Shown here: one piece after another, positions 1-7,301 of the stretch | Position numbering within the stretch: position 1 is the first letter of the stretch | Layout of the letters: every line of letters starts with the position of its first letter | DNA from: Fimbriimonas sp. | GTDB taxonomy: Bacteria > Armatimonadota > Fimbriimonadia > Fimbriimonadales > Fimbriimonadaceae | Direction: 5' to 3' | DNA: 64,000 nt | Assembly (NCBI GenBank): GCA_031292555.1 | Contig: JARLGV010000021.1 | Coordinates: 1 to 64,000 of the forward strand | The notes under the pieces: model-generated | The model's input: the letters and a program-made list of their open reading frames with translations, nothing else | Databases searched by the model: none | What the model was told of the DNA's origin: nothing | Translations under genes and position numbers: made by a program

Positions 1-18
1 ATTGCCCTTCTACGGAAC

Positions 19-162
19 CTATTCCAAGCGATTGACGATCCGCTTGATGCCGTCTTTCACGTATTCCTCGCCGAAGACGGATTCGAGGAGTCCCGGTCCG
101 AGAGCAATGTGGACCTTGATTGCCGCGTCGACGACTTCTTTGGCGATTTCATTCTCTGTCAT
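19..162 (-). pseudogene. GxxExxY-family protein remnant, internally deleted
   Basis: The reading frame of 47 codons starts MTENEIAKEVVDAAIKVH and continues IALGPGLLESVF, the hallmark N-terminus of GxxExxY (PDDEXK-like) proteins. It then jumps to VKDGIKRIVNRLE, which resembles the usual C-terminus of the same family. Complete members are roughly 120-135 residues, so about 80 central residues, including the expected nuclease-like core, are missing while the frame is kept. This looks like an in-frame internal deletion rather than a truncation by the window edge, because its own stop codon is inside the window. The family's function is not settled. It may still be translated as a short peptide, but it is best treated as a decayed gene. 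Confidence 0.7.
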
Positions 163-735
163 TTGGGCTGGGGCTCCTGCGTCAGTTCGGTCCATTTTGC
201 AGGGAATCGGCCCTGGAAGGAAGGCGATAATCAGTGGCGCGCCATCTCCCCTTGGCGATCTTTGCGTGCGATTTTCCCCAACCTACCTATTGCTACGAAG
301 GCCTTGCCGCACGCCAGGGGCATACCTATGGCACGCCAAGGAGCCAAGGACGCAAAGGATTGGAAGGGACCGGCAGGACGCATTGGCCCGCACGGGCGGT
401 ATACGTAGACAAATTTCCCCGGGCACTTCTTGGAACTTCTTCTCGGCGGGGCAGGCGGTCCTTGTAGACCTGGACCGAGAGGGACATAGGTTCCCCCTCT
501 GTCCCGGCACGGATCGATGTATGGCCAAAACACCGAGGGCCAAGGGTTATCATCCCCGCCGTAATGATGTCTGGGAGTCGACGGCAGTTTTGCACCGGTT
601 GGAACACATACTTTATCGGTCAAAGGGACTGCGGTAGGCTCGTCGGTATTGCATAGGCGATCTGCCTTCGTAGCTATCATATCAAGCCGTATTCGATGTG
701 TCGCACACAGGGCAACATTGCGTGGAGAGTGTTTT
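163..735. other. Non-coding stretch upstream of the GxxExxY remnant
   Basis: I see no convincing gene here. Overlapping open frames exist on both strands, but they are low-complexity, rich in Arg/Pro/Gly and have no plausible start signals. At 251-270 and, inverted, at 332-358 there are copies of a degenerate CCTTGGC/CTTTGCG-type motif. From general experience this kind of motif often flanks GxxExxY genes. Confidence 0.5.
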
Positions 736-1281
736 TTGCAGATACTGCTAGGTCTTGTTTTTGCTGGATGTTTCTTGACAGGGCATTTGGGCGGGCCCCA
801 ATCGCCCCACAAGGGCACGGCCCAGGGAGGCTATATTTCCGAAGAGGACGTCATCAGAAGCCTTTTTGAGGCGGCGCCCTGTAAAGATCCGGTGATTATT
901 CAGGTCGAATACCTCACATCTCTCGAACGTGTATACACGATGCGCCCCGTTCGAGCGATGTTGTCAAATAGAGACCTGTCGGGCCGAACCGAGTGGCTCG
1001 CAACGATACGATCAAGTGAGCTGCCAAAGGTTACACTTCAGCCACCGCGTTTGCCAAAAACTGAGGTATCGGTCGACCCATCGTGGGCCAAGGCCATTTA
1101 CATATCTTCAAGGACTCTCAGCGAAGCGGGCCGACTCCAGTTGCCCCTCATAATCAGCGCCACGCCCAAAAACCGTGAGTATCTTGTTAGCTTTGATCGG
1201 CTACCGCTAGTCTTTGGTGGCTCATTCCTCGTTTCGGTATCCAAAGACCTGCGACATTCGACAATCATGCCAGGTGACTAG
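736..1281 (+). CDS. Putative lipoprotein of unknown function
   Basis: I do not recognise this family. The frame encodes about 181 residues from a TTG at 736, which is preceded at good spacing by GGAGAG. The N-terminus QILLGLVFAGCFLTG looks like a lipoprotein signal with a lipobox (VFAGC), so the mature protein would be anchored in a membrane on the outer face. The rest is mixed alpha/beta in character with no recognised motif. The frame is open back to a TTG at 649, but that start has no ribosome binding site. It stands alone and is convergent with the ABC transporter genes. Codon use is compatible with coding, but the gene call is only moderately secure. Confidence 0.5.
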   Translation: MQILLGLVFAGCFLTGHLGGPQSPHKGTAQGGYISEEDVIRSLFEAAPCKDPVIIQVEYLTSLERVYTMRPVRAMLSNRDLSGRTEWLATIRSSELPKVTLQPPRLPKTEVSVDPSWAKAIYISSRTLSEAGRLQLPLIISATPKNREYLVSFDRLPLVFGGSFLVSVSKDLRHSTIMPGD

Positions 1282-1611
1282 ATGCCATCCCATATTCTGC
1301 TGGTTGCACTCGGTTCGTTTTGGCGACTAGATTGGTCTGTTTCTAGATTCTATTAGGAGATGGAGTTCAACGGACGAATCAATCTCTTGGATGCATAGCC
1401 CCTGTCCAGGGGGCTTCGACGCCCTGGCTACTCTCACAGGACCACTCCGTGGGGGTCCTGCTCCGACCCTAGTATCGACGAAAGATGCGTATGTCGCCAA
1501 GCGGGGAGGGGCGGGGCGGGGTCTGATGCTGCTGTTGGATTGAAGCTCCACGTTCAAATGTTAGGCACGGTCAAATTCGTGCCCAATTCCTCCGCCGAAC
1601 CCCAGCCTCAA
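1282..1611. other. Structured convergent spacer
   Basis: No gene is seen in these 330 bases between two convergent 3' ends. The stretch is unusually structured. It has GC-rich inverted repeats such as CAGGACC...GGTCCTG and CCAGGG...CCCTGG around 1390-1470, a four-tract G-quadruplex motif at 1503-1521, and a weak hairpin GGCACG/CGTGCC at 1564-1583 just beyond the ABC permease stop. It may serve as a two-way termination region. Confidence 0.5.
1503..1521 (+). other. Perfect four-tract G-quadruplex motif
   Basis: Four runs of four G separated by single bases (A, C, C) lie on the plus strand. Single-base loops with G4 tracts are the most stable class of intramolecular quadruplex. Plus-strand transcripts reading through from the lipoprotein gene would carry the G-rich RNA. 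Confidence 0.7.
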
Positions 1612-2778
1612 TCAGGCCGCGTCCGGTTCCCAGCGAATGCGCTTCAGCGCAACGAAGGCGAAGACAAGGGAGAAGCCCAGGAGAACGGCGCACGAGGTCA
1701 ATGCGTCGGCAAGGGTCTGCTGCCGCCAGATCATGCCGTCGAAGCCGTTGACCGCCCAAGTTATCGGCACGACCTTGCTCAGGTTCTGCATGAATTGAGG
1801 AAGGAAGGACAAGGGGAACCAGGCGCCGCCGAGCATACACATTCCCAGAACAGCAAGAATCGAAAGGCCGCGACTTTGCTCCTCGGTGCGCCCGAGAGCA
1901 GCGACAAACAGGCCGAACGTCGCCGACATCAAGGCGGCAAACAGGGCCAGGAGACCAAATCCAAGGTAATTGCCGAAGGTTGGGATTATCTGGAACCGGA
2001 AGACCAAGAACCCAACTCCGAAAACGACCCCCAGAATCACGAAGGCGCGAATGGCCGAACTGATTCCCTTTGCGAGCAGGAACATCGTCGGAGAGACCGG
2101 CGACGAGCGAAGCCGGCGCCATAGCCCCTGCTTCTTCTCACGCAGCAGGGTCATCGCGCTCTCGATCGCCCAGAACAGAAGGCCCTGCATGCCCATCCCG
2201 GCAAACGCGTGGGCACACAGGCTCGTATTGCCGGTGTTGGGGGCGGCCTGCGCCTTCTCGGCGATCTTGAACGGCATCTGGCTTTCGTCGGACGGCGCCG
2301 ACGGACCGTAGACCTGCTTCGTCAAAGCCTGCATCGTGACCCGGATGATCGCCCCTTTGGCCATCGCGACCTCGATCGCCTTGGACGGGTCCTCCAGGAA
2401 CTGAAAGGTAGGAGCTTCGGTGTGCTGCAGCAACGCCTGCCCCGCCTGGGCAGAAAACCCCTTCGGAATCACGATGGCCAGTGCCGTGTCGCCTCTCGAT
2501 ACCTTGGCGCTTGCCTTTGCCTCGCCGGTTACCGTCACATCCAGTGCGCCACTCGCCGTCATGCGTTGCACCAGGTCCGCGGTGAGCTCGGTCTTGTCCT
2601 TGTCCACGAGATAGATCCCGACCTTCTTCGGTTGGTCCGGTTTGCCGGTGCTTTGGTATAGGTAGCCCATAAAGCATGCCAGCACCACCGGCGTGACAAA
2701 CGAGATCACGACCGACTTGCGGTCGGCAACGAAGATCCTCAGATCCTTGCGAACGAGTTCCCACAACAGTGTCAGCAT
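1612..2778 (-). CDS. ABC-2 type transporter permease
   Basis: The 388-residue protein is the membrane subunit of an ABC exporter. It begins with a short cytoplasmic stretch and a first transmembrane helix (VISFVTPVVLACFMGYLY, residues about 25-45). A long extracytoplasmic domain of roughly 180 residues follows. Five or six hydrophobic segments then make up the C-terminal half, ending in a basic tail. This is the layout of the ABC2_membrane_3 / NatB-YhaP group, which exports drugs, sodium or unknown lipids. It starts four bases after the stop of the ATPase gene upstream, so the two form an operon and most likely one exporter. The substrate cannot be told from sequence. Confidence 0.9.
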   Translation of the reverse strand: MLTLLWELVRKDLRIFVADRKSVVISFVTPVVLACFMGYLYQSTGKPDQPKKVGIYLVDKDKTELTADLVQRMTASGALDVTVTGEAKASAKVSRGDTALAIVIPKGFSAQAGQALLQHTEAPTFQFLEDPSKAIEVAMAKGAIIRVTMQALTKQVYGPSAPSDESQMPFKIAEKAQAAPNTGNTSLCAHAFAGMGMQGLLFWAIESAMTLLREKKQGLWRRLRSSPVSPTMFLLAKGISSAIRAFVILGVVFGVGFLVFRFQIIPTFGNYLGFGLLALFAALMSATFGLFVAALGRTEEQSRGLSILAVLGMCMLGGAWFPLSFLPQFMQNLSKVVPITWAVNGFDGMIWRQQTLADALTSCAVLLGFSLVFAFVALKRIRWEPDAA

Positions 2779-2781
2779 CGG

Positions 2782-3702
2782 TCAATCCCTCAGGAGGCGT
2801 CCAGTCAGGTGCAGGAAGACCTGTTCCAGCGAACTCTCCTGCGTGCGAATCGAAACGTACTTCATGCCCTTGTCGGTCAGGGCAAGGAGGGCTCTTGGAA
2901 GATCCCGCGTTAGGTCGATGACTTCGAGCGTGAGCAGCGTGCCGTCGACCGAGTGGGAGAGCACGCCTGGCAGATCGCCGATCGGTTCGTAGGCGGGGTA
3001 ATCCAACTCCACGAAGACCTCGTTCTGCGACGGAAGGAGCTTCTTCATTCCGGCGAGCGACTCCTCGGCAATCACGGAGCCATGGTCCATGATCGCGACG
3101 CGACTGCACAACCGCTCGACTTCCTCCATGTAGTGCGTGGTGTAGAGCACGGTCTTGCCCCGAGAGATCAGATGCTCCAGAGCTTCGAAGATCGCGTTCC
3201 GGCTCTGGGGATCGACGCCGACGGTCGGCTCGTCGAGAATCACGAAATGCGGTTCGTGCAGAAGCGCAGCCGCGATGTTCAGACGGCGCTTCATGCCTCC
3301 GGAGTACTCAGCGACCGGGTCCTTGGCCCGATCCTGCAGTCCGGTCAGTTCGAGGCACGCCTCGATGCGGTTGGCGAGGTGGCGGCCGTACAGGCCGTAG
3401 AGAGATCCGAAGAAACGGAGGTTGTCGATGGCGCTAAGTTCGCTGTAGAGCGCGATGTCTTGCGGGACATAGCCGATCTTTCGCTTCGGTTCGGGGTTGT
3501 CTTTGCCTACGGGTTCTCCATCCAGACGAACGGTTCCGCCGTCCGCATCCATGGTGCCGGTCACGATCGAGATGACGGTTGTCTTCCCTGCTCCGTTCGG
3601 TCCGAGCAGACCGTAACAGGAGCCGTCCTCGACCACAAAGGAGACGTCTTTGACGGCTTCTATATCGCCGAACGATTTCCGGAGTCCGACTACTTCAAGC
3701 AC
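2782..3702 (-). CDS. ABC transporter ATP-binding protein
   Basis: This is a 306-residue nucleotide-binding subunit. Walker A is LGPNGAGKTT (about residue 35), the signature is YSGGMKRRLNIA, Walker B is FVILDEPTVGVDP, and the switch histidine lies in YTTHYMEE. The C-terminal 80 residues form the DUF4162-like tail common in CcmA/DrrA/NatA-type exporters. It powers the ABC-2 permease encoded next to it. The start is a GTG. A TATCCT hexamer ends five bases before it and no Shine-Dalgarno is visible, which fits a leaderless message. The neighbouring beta-lactamase-like gene lies 45 bases upstream and may have its own promoter. Confidence 0.95.
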   Translation of the reverse strand: MLEVVGLRKSFGDIEAVKDVSFVVEDGSCYGLLGPNGAGKTTVISIVTGTMDADGGTVRLDGEPVGKDNPEPKRKIGYVPQDIALYSELSAIDNLRFFGSLYGLYGRHLANRIEACLELTGLQDRAKDPVAEYSGGMKRRLNIAAALLHEPHFVILDEPTVGVDPQSRNAIFEALEHLISRGKTVLYTTHYMEEVERLCSRVAIMDHGSVIAEESLAGMKKLLPSQNEVFVELDYPAYEPIGDLPGVLSHSVDGTLLTLEVIDLTRDLPRALLALTDKGMKYVSIRTQESSLEQVFLHLTGRLLRD

Positions 3703-3707
3703 GGAAC

Positions 3708-3713
3708 AGGATA
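3708..3713 (-). promoter_or_regulatory. Putative -10 element of the ABC exporter operon
   Basis: TATCCT on the minus strand ends five bases before the GTG start. No matching -35 box is obvious. Confidence 0.35.
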
Positions 3714-3747
3714 CGGGACCGCCCGACTACGGGGTTGCAAAACGGTT

Positions 3748-4695
3748 CTATTCGACGCCTCCGCCGGAAGGCAGGAACGTCTCGTAGCCTGCCGGAGGCG
3801 TAAAGGGCCGATCGGGATTCAGGGCATTCCAAATCATCCCGCACATCCGCCTGATCGTCACGTCGCCTTCGTTCTTGGCGGTCCACTGCTGGTCCTTCTG
3901 GTTGTCGGTGTAGATCGTGAGGATATAGGGATGGGCAGTGAAGACGAGGGAGACCTCGCTTCGGCTCCGGTCGATCGCGCCCGATTTGCTTGCGACTTTA
4001 ACGTCCACCGGCGACGTCACGCCGGTGTAGTCGTCCCAATACTGGTGGCTCAGGATGCGAAGGATGCGGTCGCAGCCCGCCGGCGATGCTGCCTTTCTTC
4101 GGCAGATTCGTTCGATCAGCCCGTTCATCTCGATCGGCGTGGTCATGCCCAGTCCGAACTGGCCCCGTAGGCGGACCTTGTCCGGCTCGTTCGGCGGGAA
4201 GTTATCCCAAAGCACCTTGGTGTTCGCAAGGCCGAGGCTCTCCATCCGGGCGTTGACGTTGTCCGGTTTCAACCATTCGCGCAAGACCATTGTCGCGGTG
4301 TTATCGCTGACCGTGAGCATCAGGTTCACCCATCCGTCCACGTTGAGCTTCGTGCCGTCCTTGAAGAAGTAAGACCACATGCTGAACTGCCGCCCGTCCA
4401 TCGGAGGCACGACCCGGGTGTCGGTCCACTTCAGTTTGCCCTCGTCGATCTCTCGCACCGCCTCGACCGCCACCGCGGTTTTGATCGTGCTTGCGGTCGG
4501 AAATCGCTCCTCGCCTCGGTAGGAGATGAACTTGCCGCTATCGAGATCCTTGACGCAGTAGCCCATCCGCCCATGGAACGCCTGGCACAACGCATCGAGT
4601 CGGCCCTTGAGCATGGAAAGCTCAGCCTTGCGGGAGGTAGTGGGTACTGGCGATAGCGCCAGGCAGATGGATAGGCAGGCGGAGAGCATCGGCAT
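3748..4695 (-). CDS. Class A beta-lactamase-like serine hydrolase
   Basis: The 315-residue protein has a signal-peptide-like N-terminus (about residues 1-20) and the penicillin-binding fold motifs in order. These are Ser69-Thr-Ile-Lys72 (SxxK), Ser130-Asp-Asn132 (SDN) and Lys237-Ser-Gly239 (KSG in place of KTG). Order and spacing match class A beta-lactamases. However, the omega-loop motif ExxLN that supplies the general base for deacylation is not clearly present in the stretch around residues 160-180. It may therefore be a true beta-lactamase of an environmental subgroup, or a D,D-peptidase-like cell-wall enzyme. It would act outside the cytoplasmic membrane. A TAAAAT hexamer ends five bases upstream of the ATG. 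Confidence 0.85.
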   Translation of the reverse strand: MPMLSACLSICLALSPVPTTSRKAELSMLKGRLDALCQAFHGRMGYCVKDLDSGKFISYRGEERFPTASTIKTAVAVEAVREIDEGKLKWTDTRVVPPMDGRQFSMWSYFFKDGTKLNVDGWVNLMLTVSDNTATMVLREWLKPDNVNARMESLGLANTKVLWDNFPPNEPDKVRLRGQFGLGMTTPIEMNGLIERICRRKAASPAGCDRILRILSHQYWDDYTGVTSPVDVKVASKSGAIDRSRSEVSLVFTAHPYILTIYTDNQKDQQWTAKNEGDVTIRRMCGMIWNALNPDRPFTPPAGYETFLPSGGGVE

Positions 4696-4700
4696 GACCC

Positions 4701-4706
4701 ATTTTA
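4701..4706 (-). promoter_or_regulatory. Putative -10 element of the serine hydrolase gene
   Basis: TAAAAT on the minus strand ends five bases before the start codon, a leaderless arrangement. Confidence 0.35.
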
Positions 4707-4743
4707 GAACGTGCCGCCCGGTTGCCGCCGGCGTGAGTCGGCA

Positions 4744-4772
4744 AAGGAAAAGCCGGTCCTTTCGGACCGGCT
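4744..4772 (-). terminator. Rho-independent terminator of the small ORF
   Basis: Read on the minus strand, AGCCGGTCC and GGACCGGCT pair over nine bases around a GAAA tetraloop. The stem is followed by TTTTCCTTT. It lies eight bases after the stop of the 62-residue ORF. Confidence 0.85.
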
Positions 4773-4780
4773 GGTTTCGT

Positions 4781-4969
4781 TTACATGTTCAAATCGTCTT
4801 TGAACATCAGATTGACTTGGTGCTCGAACATCTTGTTGAATGTTTCGAGGAAGCCGGGACGCGCTGGTCGCGCCTCTTTCGTCTTCGGGACAGCAATCCT
4901 AACTGACTTTGCCCGCCTCGCAAGGCGTGGCAACGCGATATTGGTCCATCTTCGGACGGTAACGATCAT
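4781..4969 (-). CDS. Small basic protein of unknown function (62 aa)
   Basis: I do not recognise this protein. Expression is well supported: the ATG is preceded by AGGAGGTCACC, a near-perfect Shine-Dalgarno at ideal spacing, and a strong terminator follows the stop. The first 38 residues are very basic (RR, RLARRAK, KTKEARPARP). The last 24 are amphipathic and Phe/Met-rich (FLETFNKMFEHQ, LMFKDDLNM). There is no signal peptide or membrane helix. An inverted repeat TGTTCAAA/TTTGAACA spans 4786-4806 inside the 3' end of the frame. It could be a nucleic-acid-binding small protein, or a peptide from a short regulatory transcript. It is the only leadered small gene in this neighbourhood. Confidence 0.6.
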   Translation of the reverse strand: MIVTVRRWTNIALPRLARRAKSVRIAVPKTKEARPARPGFLETFNKMFEHQVNLMFKDDLNM

Positions 4970-5080
4970 GGTGACCTCCTGTCGTTATGTCGCACTTAAC
5001 CCGTGCTGTGGGCGCAGACGAAACGGTGTCCGCAACTCAGGAGTCAACTCTGAACTGAGTGGTCAACTTTGATTACCCGT

Positions 5081-5086
5081 ATTATA
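5081..5086 (-). promoter_or_regulatory. Possible -10 element for the small ORF
   Basis: TATAAT on the minus strand would start a leader of about 105 bases before the ATG at 4969. The leader contains a direct repeat of GTTGAC (around 5041-5066). The sequence GTATTATAC is symmetric, so it could serve both strands. No good -35 box is seen. Confidence 0.3.
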
Positions 5087-5274
5087 CCCAGTTCAGGGTT
5101 CGGGGACAGCCCGCAGCCTGCCCGCTATCCGCTCGAAAAACCTTGCATCCTAGCTGGCGGCTCGGGAGTCGTATTGGTGTGGAACTCGTTCGTTACAGGC
5201 CGGGAGAGGCGATTCGTTGGTTGGAGACGGGGGCGGAGAATATTCGCCGGAACGCCCAGAATAGGGGGATGAAT

Positions 5275-5673
5275 ATGCTCAAGCCGGGCGCGGTTGAGTC
5301 GAAGACCTTCGGCGAGAACCTCAAGACGGCGGCGGGGGCGATCTTCGATTTCGGAAAGGGCACGTACGCCGACATGATTCACAAGCATGCGGAAGACAGC
5401 GAATACGTGCTCCAAGAGAAGCAGTTCGACATCGTCAACAGCGGCACAATCAAGTCGATCCCCTACGACCGGGTGATCTCGATCCTGATGAGGGGGGACC
5501 GCACGATCTTCACGCTCGACAAGGGCTCGGTGACGATCAAGCCGGTCGCGTATATCGTTTCCGGGCGGATCAAGGTGCCGGTTGGTTGGGTCCGCAACGG
5601 GATCGAGGTTCCTTTCGAGGTCCTCACCGTCGAGTTGGCGGCCCGCTGCGGCGTCGAGGTGCTGGAAGAGTAA
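5275..5673 (+). CDS. Conserved-looking hypothetical protein (132 aa)
   Basis: I do not recognise the family. From the ATG at 5275 the protein has about 132 residues. That start is chosen because GGGGG lies six bases before it. The frame is open further upstream, but that extension is Arg/Pro-rich and unlike protein. The body is predicted to be mostly beta (KSIPYDRVISILMRGDRTIFTL, DKGSVTIKPVAYIVSG), with a helical C-terminus ending in EVLEE. The middle, with phrases such as SIPYDRV and LMRGDRTIF, is reminiscent of small PH-like domains that set membrane-protein or stress-protein interactions, but this is only an impression. It lies 60 bases upstream of nadC on the same strand. Confidence 0.65.
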   Translation: MLKPGAVESKTFGENLKTAAGAIFDFGKGTYADMIHKHAEDSEYVLQEKQFDIVNSGTIKSIPYDRVISILMRGDRTIFTLDKGSVTIKPVAYIVSGRIKVPVGWVRNGIEVPFEVLTVELAARCGVEVLEE

Positions 5674-5733
5674 TCGAGCCGCGGTTTCCCCGCGCACGTG
5701 GTCTAGCACCGGATGAGGTAAACATCAGACCGC

Positions 5734-6588
5734 GTGAGTATTTGGCTGCAACCGGAACCCCAGAATTGGTGGCTGATCGTGGACGATGCGATCATGGAGG
5801 ACGTCGGAAGCGGCGACGTGACCGGGGGCGCACTCCCCGAAGACCTGTCGGTTCAATGGCATATCGAGGCCCAGTCGGATGGCGTTTTGTCCGGCGTGGC
5901 AATCGCCGACTATCTACTCGCTCCGTATGGCAACGATCCGGAAACCGCCTTCGTCGAGGTCCATCGGGTCGACGGTGAATTCGTCTCCCGCGGGGAACGC
6001 ATCGTCAGTGGATTGATCCCGGCTCGGCGCGCGATGATGGCCGAGCGGACCGCGCTCAACTTCCTGATGCACATGAGCGGCATCGCGACGCTCACCGATC
6101 AGTTCGTCCGAAGGATCGAAGGAACAAACGCCAAGATCATCGACACCCGAAAGACGCTTCCCCTCTTGCGCCCTCTGCAGAAATATGCGGTACGCTGCGG
6201 CGGCGGCCACAACCATCGGATGGGCCTCTACGACGGCGCGATCCTCAAGGACAACCACATCGCGGCGGCCGGTTCGGTCACCAAGGCGGTCGAGCGGCTA
6301 CGCGGCTACCTGTCCCATATGACCAAGATCGAGGTCGAATGCGAGACGCTCGACCAGGTCGCCGAAGCGGTACGGGCGGGAGTCGACATCGTCCTGCTGG
6401 ACAACATGGATCCGTTTATGATGCGCGAGGCGGTCAAGGCGCATAAGGGCAAGTGCCTGTTCGAGGCGAGCGGGGGCATCAACCTCGATACCGTGCGCGG
6501 AGTCGCCCAGACGGGAGTGGACCTCATTTCGGTTGGCCTGCTGACTCACTCGGCGCCCGCGATGAACTTCCACATGGAGATTGGGTGA
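5734..6588 (+). CDS. nadC: Nicotinate-nucleotide pyrophosphorylase (carboxylating)
   Basis: The enzyme converts quinolinate and PRPP to nicotinate mononucleotide, CO2 and PPi in de novo NAD synthesis, in the cytoplasm. The 284-residue length is normal. Family motifs are clear: the N-terminal EDVGSGDVT, the PRPP/quinolinate site TRKTLPLLRPLQKYAVRCGGG followed by NHRMGLYDGAILKDNHI, and the C-terminal phosphate-binding EASGGINLDTVR with a final GVDLISVG. The start is a GTG. Its last bases overlap the start of birA (GTGA), so the two cofactor genes are translationally coupled. Confidence 0.96.
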   Translation: MSIWLQPEPQNWWLIVDDAIMEDVGSGDVTGGALPEDLSVQWHIEAQSDGVLSGVAIADYLLAPYGNDPETAFVEVHRVDGEFVSRGERIVSGLIPARRAMMAERTALNFLMHMSGIATLTDQFVRRIEGTNAKIIDTRKTLPLLRPLQKYAVRCGGGHNHRMGLYDGAILKDNHIAAAGSVTKAVERLRGYLSHMTKIEVECETLDQVAEAVRAGVDIVLLDNMDPFMMREAVKAHKGKCLFEASGGINLDTVRGVAQTGVDLISVGLLTHSAPAMNFHMEIG

Positions 6589-7295
6589 GGTCTCCGACCT
6601 CCGCCGGAGAACGGTGGGTTGAATTCGACCGGGTGGAATCCACTCAAATCATCGCCGCCGCCCTCCTTCTGGAGGACGCCACGGTCGGCGTGGTTTACGC
6701 CCATGAGCAGGTGCAAGGCAAAGGCCGCTTCGACCGGGTCTGGGTAAGCCGGGAGGGCGATTCCCTTACGTTTTCCCTCATCTTCCGGGCCTATGCAGAC
6801 CACCCCAAGCCATATCTCGTGGGCATGGCCGCCGGGCTGGCGGTGGCACGGACGATTGGATGCCGGCTACGATGGCCCAACGACCTAACCTTCGACGGGC
6901 TGAAGGTCGGCGGGATTCTCACCCAACTTTTGCCGGACGCGATGGGCCGAAAGGTCCCGGTGGTCGGGATTGGGCTAAACCTGAATCAGACTGGATTCCC
7001 GCCGGAGATCGCCGAGATCGCGACGAGCCTCCATCTCGTCACCAGGGAGACTTACCTGCCCGAACAGATCGCTCAACGGATCGTCGAGGCGTTTTCGTCG
7101 CTGCCCGAACCCGATCATTGGGTCAACCTGGCTCAGGCATGGGCTGAGTACGATGCGACGCCGGGCAAGCAGTACCGTCTGGCATCAGGCGAGACGTCGA
7201 TCGCCGAGCGAATCGGCCCCGACGGCGAGCTTATCTGTACGGTGAATGGCATGCCCCGCACCGTGATGGCAGCCGAGGCGATCTTCGGCGCGTAA
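6585..7295 (+). CDS. birA: Biotin--[acetyl-CoA-carboxylase] ligase
   Basis: The protein attaches biotin to the carboxyl carrier protein through biotinyl-AMP. It carries the biotin/lipoate ligase catalytic domain: the substrate motif QVQGKGRFDRVW (GKGR in place of the common GRGR), WPNDL, and KVGGILTQ with the catalytic-site lysine. A short SH3-like C-terminal domain follows (PGKQYRLASGE...). From the GTG at 6585 it has 236 residues and lacks the N-terminal helix-turn-helix, so it is a monofunctional ligase and not a repressor. The GTG overlaps the nadC stop, which decides the start. It ends seven bases from the convergent Clp-N gene. Confidence 0.93.
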   Translation: MRSPTSAGERWVEFDRVESTQIIAAALLLEDATVGVVYAHEQVQGKGRFDRVWVSREGDSLTFSLIFRAYADHPKPYLVGMAAGLAVARTIGCRLRWPNDLTFDGLKVGGILTQLLPDAMGRKVPVVGIGLNLNQTGFPPEIAEIATSLHLVTRETYLPEQIAQRIVEAFSSLPEPDHWVNLAQAWAEYDATPGKQYRLASGETSIAERIGPDGELICTVNGMPRTVMAAEAIFGA

Positions 7296-7301
7296 CCCGG
7301 C

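Noticed and set aside
2138-3109. 323-codon minus-strand frame across the ABC genes
   Set aside because: It overlaps both the ATPase and the permease in another frame and has shadow composition. The true genes carry Walker motifs and membrane helices.
2953-4170. 405-codon plus-strand frame
   Set aside because: It is antisense to the ABC ATPase and serine hydrolase genes, which have strong family motifs.
5059-5274. N-terminal extension of the 132-residue hypothetical protein
   Set aside because: The extension is composition noise, and a G-rich ribosome site lies correctly before the ATG at 5275.
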